DNA from: Chlorella sorokiniana
Lineage: Eukaryota > Chlorophyta > Trebouxiophyceae > Chlorellales > Chlorellaceae
Direction: 5' to 3'
Length of the DNA stretch: 64,000 nt
NCBI GenBank assembly: GCA_025917655.1
Contig: CP084613.1
Coordinates: 3,102,001-3,166,000 of the forward strand
This document shows, piece after piece, positions 12,321-23,148 of this stretch; the stretch's first letter is position 1; each line of letters starts with the position of its first letter. Under the pieces are notes generated by a model, which searched no databases, had not been told where the DNA came from, and saw only the letters and a program-made list of their open reading frames with translations. A program made the position numbers and the translations under genes.

Positions 12321-13452
12321 ATGTCGGTGGCAGCGACCTATCGTGCCGTCCCCCTCACCTCCTTCCCCCGCTCAGGCCAGCGGTTCACCGGGCGTGCCTT
12401 CTCTGCCCGGCCAGCACGCACGGCCAAACTGCAAGCACGGGCAGAGGAACAGGGAAGGCAGCCCACTGCTGCGATCGAGGACGCTGCGCAGTCTGCGCAG
12501 CCGCCTGCGGCTCCTGCGCCAGCCCCTCAAACCAGCTCGCTCGCCGCAGACTCAGCGGGCGGCAGCAAAGGCCTGCTGGCCGGCGGCGCGGTCGGCCTGG
12601 GCGTGGCTGTCTTCCTGGCCGCGCGGCTCACAGTGGGCGGCCCCTCGTTTGCCGCGCTTGAGGCGGACGCGGTGCCGCTGGACACAGCGCTGAGCAACGG
12701 GCGGCCCACGGTGCTGGAATTCTACGCAGGTATTTGTTTGCGATTGGTGCGCTACAGCCGTGCCTGGGCAGGTTGAAGTGCAGTGAGGCATGGTGCAGAG
12801 CTGGGCTGGCCCACCTTGCGCTCCCCCCGCCCCCTCCCTCCCAGACTGGTGCGAGGTGTGCCGCCAGCTGCTCCCAGCCACGTACGAGGCGCAGCAGGCG
12901 TACAAGAGCCAGGTCAACTTTGTGACGCTGAACGTGGACAACACCAAGTGGGCCCCAGAGCTGCTCGAGTACCGCGTGCAGGGCATCCCCGAGGTGTGTA
13001 TGCGTGTGTGGCTGGCTGGTGCGGGGCCCGCCGCCAGCTGTCACGTAGGGGCGCCACTTCCCACGGAGGCGGGCTCCACAAATCCGACAAGTTTGGGTTG
13101 AGTCAACCGTTGTTGGCTGGATAAAGACCGCATGGAATGCATCCCAAGCGTAGTTGGTCCCAGCAGTTGTTGCAGATGCTGTTTACTCACATTCCCTGCG
13201 CACTCACTCGTCGCTGCCTTGTGTTTCCACCACCCTGCTTGGCAGTTTGTGTTCCTGGACGCAAGTGGCAAGCCCCTGGCTGCCGCCGTGGGCAAGCTGC
13301 CCAAGGAGGTGCTGGTGGGCAACGCCAGGGCGCTGGCGGAGGGGCGGGACCTGCCCTATGCTCGTGTGCAGGCCCCGGGCGCCTCCTCGCTGCAGCGGCC
13401 TGACGGCGCCATGGCCGGGCCGCGCCAGGCTGGCCCTCTCGACCACTCGTGA
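12321..13452 (+). CDS. HCF164: HCF164-like thylakoid thioredoxin protein
   Basis: HCF164 is a membrane-anchored thioredoxin-like protein facing the thylakoid lumen. It receives electrons through CcdA and is needed for cytochrome b6f assembly. Three exons are clear: 12321-12729, 12845-12993 and 13246-13452, with frame-preserving GT-AG introns. The N-terminus is a basic, Ser/Ala-rich plastid transit peptide ([20 protein letters not shown]). A single membrane segment follows ([20 protein letters not shown], about residues 85-103). The thioredoxin domain has [19 protein letters not shown] with the WCEVC redox motif, [20 protein letters not shown], the cis-Pro in GIPE and [24 protein letters not shown] and LNVDNTKW are diagnostic of the family. 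The length of about 255 residues is normal. No frame break was seen. Confidence 0.95.
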
Positions 13453-13683
13453 GGCGGCCAGCAATGCTGCAGGGTCAACGCCTGCCAGCGCTCCTGTAGA
13501 CCTGATGTTGCTGTTGTTTTGTGCAAGCCCCCAGTTTTCCGAATTTCATCCCTCCTTCTGCGCTGATCTAATCGCTGAGGCCTCAGACCACCCGACAATG
13601 AACAACTGCGATTGATGTTCTTTTGCAAGCATGAACCCAGCTGCGATGTAAGATTCCCCCTCAGAGCCGGGCGCTGCTGCAGC

Positions 13684-14778
13684 TCAGCGCGCCTGCACGA
13701 CGGGCAAGCCCAGCTCGTGGAGCTCGCGCAGCGTGCTCTCCGCGCTCGTGTGGTGGATCGCGCGCCAGCCGCGCGCTGACGCCGCTGCCGCGTTTTCGGC
13801 GCGGTCGTCGATGAACACCAGGTCGGGCCCCTGCAGCCCCGTGATGCGCTCGGCTGCCGCGTAGATGGCAGGCTCCGGCTTGAAGCAGCGCTCCGCGTAG
13901 CTGAGGCAGAGGCCGCGGAAGGTGGCCATGAAGGGGTGGCGCCGCGCGACGCCGCCGATGTGCAGGCCGCTGCAGTTGCTGAGCAGGTAGGTGGGCACGC
14001 CGGCGGCGTGGAGCAGCGCCTGCTGCTGGATCATGGCGGGCATCGGGGTAAAGATGTTTGCATACAGGGCAGCAAACTCGGGAAGCCCAGCTGGAGCCCT
14101 GCAGGTGGGGCAGGGGGCCAGCAGGAAGCGGCACTGGCAGCTGCCGGCAGGTGCCCAGCTGTGTCCAAGTGGTGGGCAGCAGCTCTGGGAAAGGTCGCAG
14201 GCAGGTCCGGTGAGAGCCCGGGGTGCGGCGCAGCTGCGCCCTCACCGCTGGCCTCGCACACCGCCTCATAAAACTGCGAGTCGCTCAGCTGGCCGCGCTC
14301 CAGCTGCTCCACCAGCGACCGTCCGCCCCACCTGCCCAGCAAGCCCTTGGGGGCTGAGGAGTGGCCAAACAGCTCCAGCAGCACCTCCTGCAGGGGGCAG
14401 ACAGGGGCCTGGGCACGTGGCCCCTGGCCTGCCAGCAGGGAAGAAAACGTGGCTGATTGCCTCCCCGCCACCCCTGATCCTTGCCTGCTTTGCGGGGACA
14501 GGGGCTTGGCAAGCCTCTGATAGGCTGCGTGCGCTTCGGTTGTAGTCAAAATCCAGCAGCACCTTGCCGAGGTCGAAAACCACGGCCTGGGGCACAGCGC
14601 TGCACCTGGGCGCCGCAAACTTTGTGCGACGCCGCTGCTGATGCTGCCGTTGGGGAGTTCTACAGGATCTCGATCTTCCCATCAATCTGCTGTGGGGCAT
14701 TGTCAAAGACCCTGCTGCCATGTTCTGCTGTAGGACCGCCCTGCAGGCGGGTGACAGGTGCAACTGAGATGCTGGCAC
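13684..14778 (-). CDS. HAD-superfamily phosphatase, possibly plastid-targeted
   Basis: This is a haloacid-dehalogenase-like hydrolase of the YihX/glucose-1-phosphate-phosphatase type (subfamily IA). Motif I is VVFDLGKVLLDFDY, with the Asp nucleophile in FDLG. A cap segment follows (EVLLELFG, LERGQLSDSQFYEAVCE). Then come PAMIQQQALLHAAGVPTYLL with motif II LLSNCS, motif III FKPEPAIYAA and motif IV LVFIDDRAENAAAA. The chosen start at 14778 gives about 60 basic, Ser/Gln/Arg-rich residues before motif I, plausible as a plastid transit peptide. Three or four exons are seen. The joins after motif I and before PAMIQQQ are not in one clean frame, so exon borders there are uncertain. The substrate cannot be told from sequence. 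Confidence 0.75.
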
Positions 14779-15198
14779 TCAGAGCGATGTGGGGCTTCAC
14801 CATGCAGATAACTTTACCCTGACCTGCTTTTCGAATGTTCGTGGGCGCTTGCAACCGGCTGCTGCTCAAAGTTGTTCCGCGCTGTGCAAAGCGTCCGGGT
14901 ACTCCTGGTGGTTGCCTTCACGGTCAATCACATCACTATCATCATAATTGAGGGATCCACACGGCCTCCAAGTCCGGAATTGCTGAGCAATGATCACACG
15001 CTGAGCCTGCTTTGCACTAGACTTCCTGGCATGTATGTTGACTTCTGATGATTGTGTATGTCGCAAATTGCATTCGATCGATCTATAGTATTTCAAGGTG
15101 CGCTCCCAGGCCCAATGTTGTTAAGCTTGCTGCCTGCCAATCTGCACCCGCCCACTCGCACTTCGCAGCGAGAAAGAAGTTCCCGCCAGCATAAATCG
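14779..15198. other. Divergent upstream region of the HAD and pfkB genes
   Basis: About 420 bp lies between two outward-facing genes. It is AT-richer than the surroundings (for example around 14920-15090), consistent with promoter and 5' UTR. No further element was recognised. Confidence 0.45.
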
Positions 15199-17244
15199 AT
15201 GCATGTTATCGCTTCAGCATCCACCGCCAACTTCCAGGCGAGCCTTGGCAGTGCTGGCCGCCGGGCGCCGGATGTCGCCGCCCCCGCTCCCTCAACGCCG
15301 GCCCACTGCTGGTGGATGCGTTGGTGTTGAGAAGGCCCCGCCTCGCACTGCATGAGAGCGGCATCTCGTCCTGCATGCCGCAGGGCTGCAGCGAGGTGCT
15401 GGAGCGCCCCATCAGGGTGGTGGGCATGGGCAGCAGCGGGCAGGACCTGCTGGCCCTGGTGGCCGCCTTCCCCCGACCCGACGACAAGCTGCGCACCGAG
15501 AAGTTTGAGGCCCAGGTGGGGCTCGCGCAGCACCGCATGACGGCTGGCAATCAGATGGGCAGTGGTGTGCCCGTCAGTGGGGCTGTGCCGTCGCTCTGAG
15601 CTGCCCTGGTGCACGCCCCTCGGGGGGCTGCTCACAGATGCGCCCCAACCGTGCGTCCCCAGGGCGGCGGCAACTGCGGCAACGCGCTGACGGCGGCGGC
15701 ACGGCTGGGCCTGTCCCCCACCATTGTCACCAAGATTGGGGGCGACGGCGTGGGCGACGGGATACTGGCCGAGTTCCAGCGCGACGGCGTGGACACGAGC
15801 TGCGTGCTGCGCGCGCCGGGGGCGCCCTCCCCCTTCACTTACATCATCGTTGACCGCCAGGGTGGGTGGCTGGGCTGGCCGGACATGCAAGGTGCAAGGC
15901 CGGGAGTGGGCGGCAGAAGACCGAAACGCGGTGCACCGACGCCGTAATGCATTGGTCTGTGAATCGGGCGTTGTCCCACCGCGGACGCCCCACCGCCATC
16001 CCCTGGCTTCACATGTTGGGTGCGCGCCCACAGCTGGCGCCTATCCCCCCCCCCACCGCACCGCGCGGCGCCTGCAGGCGGCACCCGCACCTGCATCCAC
16101 ACCCCGGCGAGCCCATGGTCCCCCAGGAGCTGACCCCGCAGCTGGCGGCGGCAGCCCTGGACGGCGCCGCCCTCGCCTACTTTGACGGGCGGCTGACCGA
16201 GGCGGCGGCGGTGCTGGCGGGGGGAGGCGGCGCGCGCGGCGTGCCGGTGCTGGTTGAGGGGAGCGGCTGCGGCCGGGACTGGAGGCGCTGCTGGGGCAGG
16301 CCGACTACGTGGTCTGCTCGGCGCACTTCCCGCAGGCATGGACGGGGAGGCGTGCCTGGGCGACGCGCTGCTGGCAACGCTCAGGTGTGCGCGTTTGCTG
16401 TGGGGCTTGCGGGGAGGGGGGCGCTCAAAGTCGTGCACTTTCCAGGCAGGGAGAGTGTTGGGGGTGAGCAGGGGCGCGCCCCCTCGCTCATGCCACACCC
16501 GACTCGCTTGCTGGCAACCCCTTGTGCGCTGCCACGTGGCCACTGACGCCGCTGTGACCCTTTCCTGCGCACTCCCCCTCTTGCTGTGCCGCTCGGCAGC
16601 CGGCTGCCTCGAGCGCGCTGGCTGATCACCACCCTGGGCAGCCGCGGCAGCGTGCTGCTGGAACGCGGCGGGGGCGGCGGCGGCAGGGGAGGCGGCTGGG
16701 GAGGCAGTGCTGGAGGACCTGCTGCCCCGCCTGTTTGAGCAGGCTGCCGCCGCCGCACCGCCCCCGCAAGCCGAGCCTGTGTGCGTCAGCGACGGCGGCG
16801 TGGCCATCCGAGCGGGCGGCTCTGCCAGCAGCGGCGGCGTGCTGAGCCTGCGCCTGAAACGCGGGGAGGGCGATGCGCGGCAGGCGGCAGCGGCGGCAGC
16901 AGCTGCGGCCGAGGCAGCAGCGGCTGCCAACGCAGACGCCGGCAACGGGGGCCGGCTATGCCGGGCGGGCCGGCGAGGGCGCTGCCGCCGCTCCGCCTGC
17001 CGCAGTGCACGCACGTGTGACGGTGACACAGGCAGCACAGTTGCCGGCGGGGGCTGTGGAAGACACCACGGGGGCGGGCGACGCTTTCATTGGATCCATC
17101 CTGTATGGCCTGGCCACCGGCATGCCTATCGTCGCCACGGTGCAGCTGGCCTCGGTTGTGGCTGCCTGCAAGTGCACCGCGTTGGGGGCACGCCCGGGCC
17201 TGCCGCGCCGCAGCAACCTGGCTCCCAGCCTGCTGCGACATTGA
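15199..17244 (+). CDS. pfkB-family carbohydrate kinase
   Basis: This is a ribokinase/pfkB-fold sugar kinase resembling plant pfkB-like kinases. Recognisable parts are IRVVGMGSSGQDLLALVAAFP, the substrate-binding GGGNCGNALTAAARLG, SPFTYIIVDRQ, TRTCIHTPGEPMVPQELTPQ, YFDGRLTEAAAVLA, ADYVVCSAHFPQAW and the pfkB signature DTTGAGDAFIGSILYG near 17062-17109, which holds the catalytic Asp and anion hole. An Ala-rich insertion near 16880-16960 precedes the signature. The start at 15199 (MHVIASASTAN) requires one extra C at about 15292-15294 to join the kinase frame; an earlier in-frame Met exists at 15115. Another frame change lies in the G run 16258-16261, between VPVLVE and ERLRPGLEALLGQADY. The sugar substrate is unknown. 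Confidence 0.85.
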
Positions 17245-17538
17245 CGTCAAGGCGGCTGCCCCATGCCCCTGGCTCATGCGTGCGTGGTGATCCACTCAAA
17301 ATTACGCTTCAGCTCTTTGTGCATGGGTTGTGACGCATGCGGTGAATGCACATGCAGCAAGAAGAACAGCCAACCCAATGGGCAGGCGAAGACAGCTGGA
17401 TCAAATCAAATAAAAAGGGTCTAGGTTTCATTGCCATGTTGCTGCGACTGAATGCGGCGGGCGGAGGGCCGCGACGCATACTATAAGGGTGGGCGTGCGG
17501 GCGGCGCCGCTGCTCCTTGCGGCCGCGGTTCGAGGTTG
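17245..17538. other. Convergent 3' region between pfkB and lipase genes
   Basis: Two genes end toward each other here. The stretch is AT-richer (CAAATCAAATAAAAAGG near 17402) and probably holds both 3' UTRs. No gene was seen. Confidence 0.45.
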
Positions 17539-20500
17539 TCAGGGCAGCTGCAGGCGGGACACCACGTACCGCCTCACCTCCTCCCTCACAGCGAAGGTGA
17601 GGTCCAGGTGCCCGACCGCCTGGAACTGCTTGAAGGTCACCGCCAGCCCCGCCCCCGCATCGCCTCGTAGTGCGCCTGCACGTTGGCGGGGGGGATGATG
17701 CCGTCCCGCCCTCCGGCCACCAGGTCCACGGGCAGTCCCTGCGGGGACACACAGCGTGCACGACGAGCCTGGGGCAGCAAGAGTCAAGAGGGCACTGCCG
17801 CGGCCCACGGCCGCCACCTCCCTCCAACAACACAGGGACACGTCAACCTCTCAATCCTGCCCCGCCGCCAGCCCACCTGCAGCAGGTGGTAGTGTGCGGC
17901 CACGTCCAGCGGCTCGTCCTGCCCGTACTGCCGCCGGTTGGCCGCCGCAGAGCCGTAGTCGTACAGCAGGAAGCGGCGGCGGCGGATGAGCTGCGGGGCC
18001 AGGAAGGGTGGGGGTGGAGGGGTGGTGTGGGGGGGGCTGGCGCAGCGGCGAGCGAGCAGGCGTGCAACGTCCATAAGCGCGTCCCCCCCCCCCCCAAGGA
18101 GCCCACCTGCACGAGGTGCGCCCCCGTGTGCAGGCTGATGGCGGGCATGCCATACGTGTTGTAGTGGGGCATCTGCGGAGGGGAGGGCGTTGCGGTGGGC
18201 GCGGGTGGGGGCCGGCGAGTGGCGGGAGCCTCCAGAGATGAGCGCTGCGGCCCTGCGCGAGAAGGACCCACCGCCGCCGCGCGCGCCCGCCCCCTCCACC
18301 AGGGATCGCCTGCCTGCAGAGCGCGATCCCACTCCGAGCTGTCGTTGCTGAGCATGAGGCGCAGGGCGGCGCTGCAAGCGGGGGCAGGTGGCGCGTAACG
18401 GTCACCTCATTCCCACGGTCACAGCTCCGCTCTTCCCAGCCTTGGTCACATCCACCCCCAAGTTGACGGCATGCCCCCACCCACCCACCCACCCCTTTCC
18501 CCCCAAACACACACACACACCACCACCACCACCACCACCACCCCAAAAAGAACACAAGCCACTCCCACCGCGTTAGCTCATTCAGAGCGGGTATGGCCTG
18601 CAGGTCGTAGCTGAGCTTGAAGGCGACGTAGCGCAGCAGCGAGGAGGGCAGGTAGACGGGCAGGCCCCAGCCGGGGCGCAGCCGCCGCAGAGCCGCCATC
18701 ACCGCGGGCAGCAGGCGCACAAAGGGAGCGGCGGCCTGGGGGGTGGGGAGGGGGAGGGCACAGTACGGCGACTGCGAGGCGGCTGCAGGCGGGTGAGGAG
18801 CCTGCCTGCGCGTCAGGCCGCTCTGTGCCCCGCTGCTGAAGGCCCCCTGTGCCTCACGCATGCCCAACCACCCAGCCATGCAGCGCGCGCTGACCGCTGG
18901 GTACTGCGCGTTGAAGCCCGCGGGGTGAGCAGCACCAGGCGGCGCAGGTGGTGCGGGCGGCCCGCCAGCGCGCGCGTCACCGCGTAGATGAGGAGGGAGG
19001 CGCCGCCCAGGGAGTGGCCCACGGCGCGCAGGCGGTACGGCTCGGCAATGGCCGCGGTACCGTGCTGCCCGGGCCCTGGCGTGGGGCTGCCCGCTCGCGG
19101 CGACGGGCCGCCGCCGTGCCCGCCTGCCTCTGGCAGCGGCAGCAGCAGCGGCGTGGTGGCTGCCTGCGATCCCGCAGGCTGCTCCACGCCCCTGAACGAG
19201 AAGCGGTCCGGGGTGAGGGCCTGGCGATCGGCGGCAGCGGCACGCGGGGTGACTGCCGGGGATGAGAGGCCGCCCGCCCCCGAGCGCGACTCTTGGAAGC
19301 TGCTGAGGCGCGCGAGTGGGGAGGGGGCTGCTGCCCGCGTCCCCTGGAGCGCTGCGCTGCCGGCTGGGCGCAGCAGCAGCAGCCGCCGAGGCCGGGCGCT
19401 CGCTTCCCGCAGGGCGCTCCCGCTGCCGCTTGGAGCGGCGCGGGTTGCTGGCCACCAGCCTGCTCGTGGCCCGCTGCCTCGGGCACGTGCACAGTGAGCA
19501 CCATGCGGGGCGCGCGGCCCCGCAAGTTCGCCAACCCTGGCCCGCCATCCATGCTGGCTGCACCTGGGACGGCCCGGGGACGAGTGCACTCCGGTGAGCG
19601 GCAGGCCCTGGCCGGCTTCTTCACAACAAGGCACTCGCAGCAGCGACAGCGCAAGTCCCCGGTGCAGCAGGGAGGCGTGCCTGTGGTGCGCTCGGCGACA
19701 GGCGCCCGGGGCTCCCGCTCGCTTGCTGCTGTCGTTGCTCTTCGACCGCGGCAGCTTGGGCGGCGGCCTCCTCCTCCTCCTCCATGCCTCCCTCGGGCTC
19801 CTCTCCAAAGGCATCAGGGGAGAGAGGATGGCTGGCTGCCACCGCCGAGTCGCTGTACGTGCGGCGCAGCCTGCGCAGGAACAGGCATGCAGGGGGAGAA
19901 GCGCAGCTTGCATGCCTCCAGGCAGCTGCTCCTGGACAGGCAGCCACGCGTCACGGCCTGCGCAGCAGCCCCACCCCGGTGCTCCAGCCTCCGCGCTGCC
20001 ACGGTCCAGGCCGCCAGCCCCGTGCGCATATCCGCCGCCAGGGCGCAGCTCGCGGCACTTGACGGCGTGGATGTGCTCCACCTGATGGGTAAGGTGGGGG
20101 GTGGGAGGGGGATGGCGCCAGCTGACGCTCACCAACACGGCACAAAGGCACCATAAGAAGTACCTTCTAAGAATAATCGTTATCCAGCCATAGCCGGCTC
20201 CGCAAAGAAACAGCATGCCCCCACCCCTACCACCCCCTTGGCACACCTGCGCCGCAACGTCCTGCATGCCCAGCTGGTTGAGGCTGTAGTGCCAGTACCG
20301 CCCGCTGGGCAGCCCCGGGTCTTCGTGCATGCGGGGCGGGTTGGACCGCGCGTTGCCCAGCCACACGTCGTGGCCGGCGTCCCAGGCGGCAAACGCCTGG
20401 CTGCCCTGCACCCCGTTGGCCACCCAGCCCAGGCTGGTGTCCAGCACGCCGTGCTGGAAAAACACAGCATCGGGGAGCCTGGGGGGTGGGGCACAAGAAA

Positions 20501-22296
20501 AGGGGGCGAGCCGGTTGGGTGGCAGGCTTCACCCTCACCGTCGCTCCCTGGCTGTGGCCTTGCAGCCGCTCGGGGCCAGGCGCTGAGGCAGGCACTGAGG
20601 CAGCACACGCACCCTTGCGCGGTATGCGCTGCATGTGCAGCACGCAGCCGTCCTCGGTCGCCACGACGTGCTCCTCCAGCGGGAAGCCGGCCTGGAGGTG
20701 CCGACGCATGGTGAGCGGCTCACTGCCACGCGCAACAGCAGCAGCAGCTGTGCCCCGTTCCGTTGCAACCCCTCGTGGCCAGATGCTCCCCCAACGCTGG
20801 GGAGGCTGCCGCCGCCCCACCGCCCCCACCTGCAGGATGCAGTCGCTCGCCGTCCAGACCTGCAGGTCCTCCAGCCGGCCGATGCCGCGCCGCTGCGCGC
20901 CAGCAGGCGGTCCCGCAGGCCCCGCGGCCGCGCCCGGCCCCAGGCCGCCCGCCGCTCCCAGCTGCGCCAGTCGCCCTCGAAAGCGCTGGTGCCTCGACCC
21001 GCGCCCGGGGCCCCCACTTGGGCTTGCGGGGCAGGAAGAGCAGCGTGCGCAGCAGGGAGCGCGTGGCGTCGAAGGCAGCTGTCACCGCCAGCTCCAGTCG
21101 CAGCCGCCCCTCCTCCAGCAAGCCCCGCCGTGGGATGCCCTCCGCCACTGCATACCCTGCGCCACAGCGGGCAGGCGCAAGCAAGCCAGGCTGCCATCGC
21201 CGACCCGCCACCGATGGCAGAGTAGCGCAGCGGAAGCAGCAGCCGGGCAGGCCGACGCTGCGCCTCACCAGACGGCCGGTCAAACAGCTCACTGCCGCTG
21301 CGCCGCATGGGCAGCGGCGACGGCCCAGGGAGGCGCCGCGGGCACCGCCCGCGCCCCGCCAGCGCCCGAAGGGCCACAGCCACGCCAGCCAGCGCTGCCG
21401 CTGCGGCTGCCTGCGCGGGCTGCCGCTGTCGCCGCGCAGCCGCTCCGCCGCCAGCAGGGCCTCTGCCTGCCGCTGCTGCTGCTCATGCAGGACTGGTCGC
21501 AGGAGGCGGAGGCGCGGGGAGGGAGCCTGCAGGCAGCGGTGCGCGGGTGGCGGTGAGGAGGGGTTGCGGGGGTGGGAAGTTTTGCCTGCATCATGCAGCC
21601 AGGCACTTGCAGCCAGGACGCCCAGGCCCCAGCCTGCCTCCAGGCACCTCGAGGCCGGCCCCGGGCGAGGGGGTGGGAGACGGCGAGGCACGCCCCCGCA
21701 CCAGCCCATCCCGCTCCAGAACCGCGTTGAAGGTGCCGCGCCGCGCCCGCTCCGCCCACCAGCGCTGCATGGTAGGAGAGGCGGGGTCGCAACGGACGGC
21801 CAACGGCGTGGGGAACGCAGGCACAGCGCGGTGCAGCGTACCTGCCAGGCTGTGGGCGCCGCCGCCCCTGCGGAGTGTGTGGACGTACTGAGGGTCTACA
21901 AACAGCTTCAGCACCTGCAGCAGCATTGCGGTGGCTCAAGTACTCTGCGTTTATTACCTACTGCCCAGGGCCAGGCACGCATGGGGAGGGGGCCCACCTG
22001 GGCCGCTAGGCCATTCAGGAAGCGAGCCATCCAGGCAAAGCACTCGCGCACAGCCGACTTGACTGCCTCCTCCCAGTTGACCAGCACCGTTTCGAGGAAG
22101 AACTCCATCGGCATCTGCACCACCGCGCACAGCAGCCGGTGGGCGGGCGAGGCTGATATGCAGGGGTGGCAGCGCCGCCGTCACAAATATGCCGGCCGCC
22201 CACCTGAACAAACGTGGCATGCGACCAACGGACGATGATGAGCACCCACCACACAGCGGCCCCTGCCAGCCGCTGGAAACTGTAAGCGGCCAGCAT
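17539..22296 (-). CDS. Alpha/beta-hydrolase lipase family protein
   Basis: This large esterase/lipase resembles plant proteins such as Arabidopsis At1g73920 and At1g18460. The start at 22296 (MLAAYSFQRLAGAAVWWVLI) gives a hydrophobic N-terminus. A long, weakly conserved region follows, then EHVVATEDGCVLHMQRIPRK, FFQHGVLDTSLGWVANG, AFAAWDAGHDVWLGNAR, EHIHAVKCREL, the nucleophile elbow GHSLGGASLLIYAVTRAL, MPHYNTYGMPAISLHTGAH, FLLYDYGSAAANRRQYG, LPVDLVAGGRDGIIPP with the acid Asp, and VGHLDLTFAVREEVRRYV with the catalytic His. All three catalytic residues are present. An acidic, Glu-rich insertion (EEEEEAAAQ) lies before the nucleophile. At 17652-17656 one extra base in the C run restores EAMRGAGLAVTFKQ. 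At least ten exons. The true lipid substrate is unknown. Confidence 0.85.
18507..18542. repeat. Microsatellite (AC)n followed by (CCA)n in a lipase intron
   Basis: About seven AC units (18507-18520) run straight into about seven CCA-type units (18521-18542) inside an intron of the lipase gene. Confidence 0.9.
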
Positions 22297-23148
22297 CCGG
22301 GCGGAGGCACTGCTTGCAGGCTCAGGCCTGCAAATGTCAGGCGATGCCGTAAGCGGCGCTAGTGAGAGCCAGCCCGGGCCGTGGCGGCGGCCCGCCGCAG
22401 GTGGATGGATGCACGGCAAGTGCCGCACAAACACTGACCTTGAAAGTGTAGCCTGCAAAGGGGTTTCACACCCACATGGGGGGACTGCGAGGGCCTAATA
22501 AACCCTTCGACTCAACCCGTAAGTAGCGAGGTTGCCAGCGTACTGGCAATGTGGTTTAATACGAAGGCGCCGAGGCTTCGCGTATGCGACAAGCCTTTCT
22601 GGCAGAGCGGTGCATGCCTTGCACAGCACGCCGCTCGACGCCCAACCTGTGCGGCCCTTGGATTGCTGTTGTCCTGGTCTACACGGTGACAAACCCCTCG
22701 GGGCACCTAAATCTAGGGCCAACAGCGGAATGTCGAGTCAAAGAAGGAGGGAAGAGGAAGCGCGGTGGCAAGCAAGGTTCGTCATGCAGGAAACGCTTGG
22801 GAGGTGCACCACGAAGGAGAGTGAATCAAGCGTGGGTGACGGAGATGCACGCGAGAAAGCGCAGAGGTAGCAAAACAAGGCAGGGCAGCACTTCACTGGC
22901 CGCGTGAACAAACTTAGCAAGGGAGCATAGGGACTGAGTATCGAGACGATTAAACTGACACGCGACTGCTGCTGCTGGTGCTGGTGATGCTGCTGCTGCT
23001 GCCACCAACGCCGCTGCCGCCTATGCACAGCTGGCGAAGCGATCAGCGGGTGGTTTCTCCTAGTCTCTGGCAAGCCTGGATGGCCGGGGCATCTGCAGCC
23101 CACACACCGGGCGGCTGCCAGTTGGAATCTACTTGTCCACAGACAGCC
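22297..23148. other. Intergenic region with two adjacent hairpins
   Basis: This gap separates two minus-strand genes. No coding sequence is convincing. Two inverted repeats occur close together. Arms TTGCCAG and CTGGCAA close a CGTA loop at 22532-22549. Arms ATACGAAG and CTTCGCGTAT surround a nine-base loop at 22559-22585, with two unpaired bases. A (CTG)-rich stretch lies at about 22970-23000. Confidence 0.5.

Noticed and set aside
17521-17540. GGTTCGAGG, resembling a tRNA T-loop
   Set aside because: The flanking bases do not form a T-stem, anticodon arm or acceptor stem, and it overlaps the end of the lipase gene.
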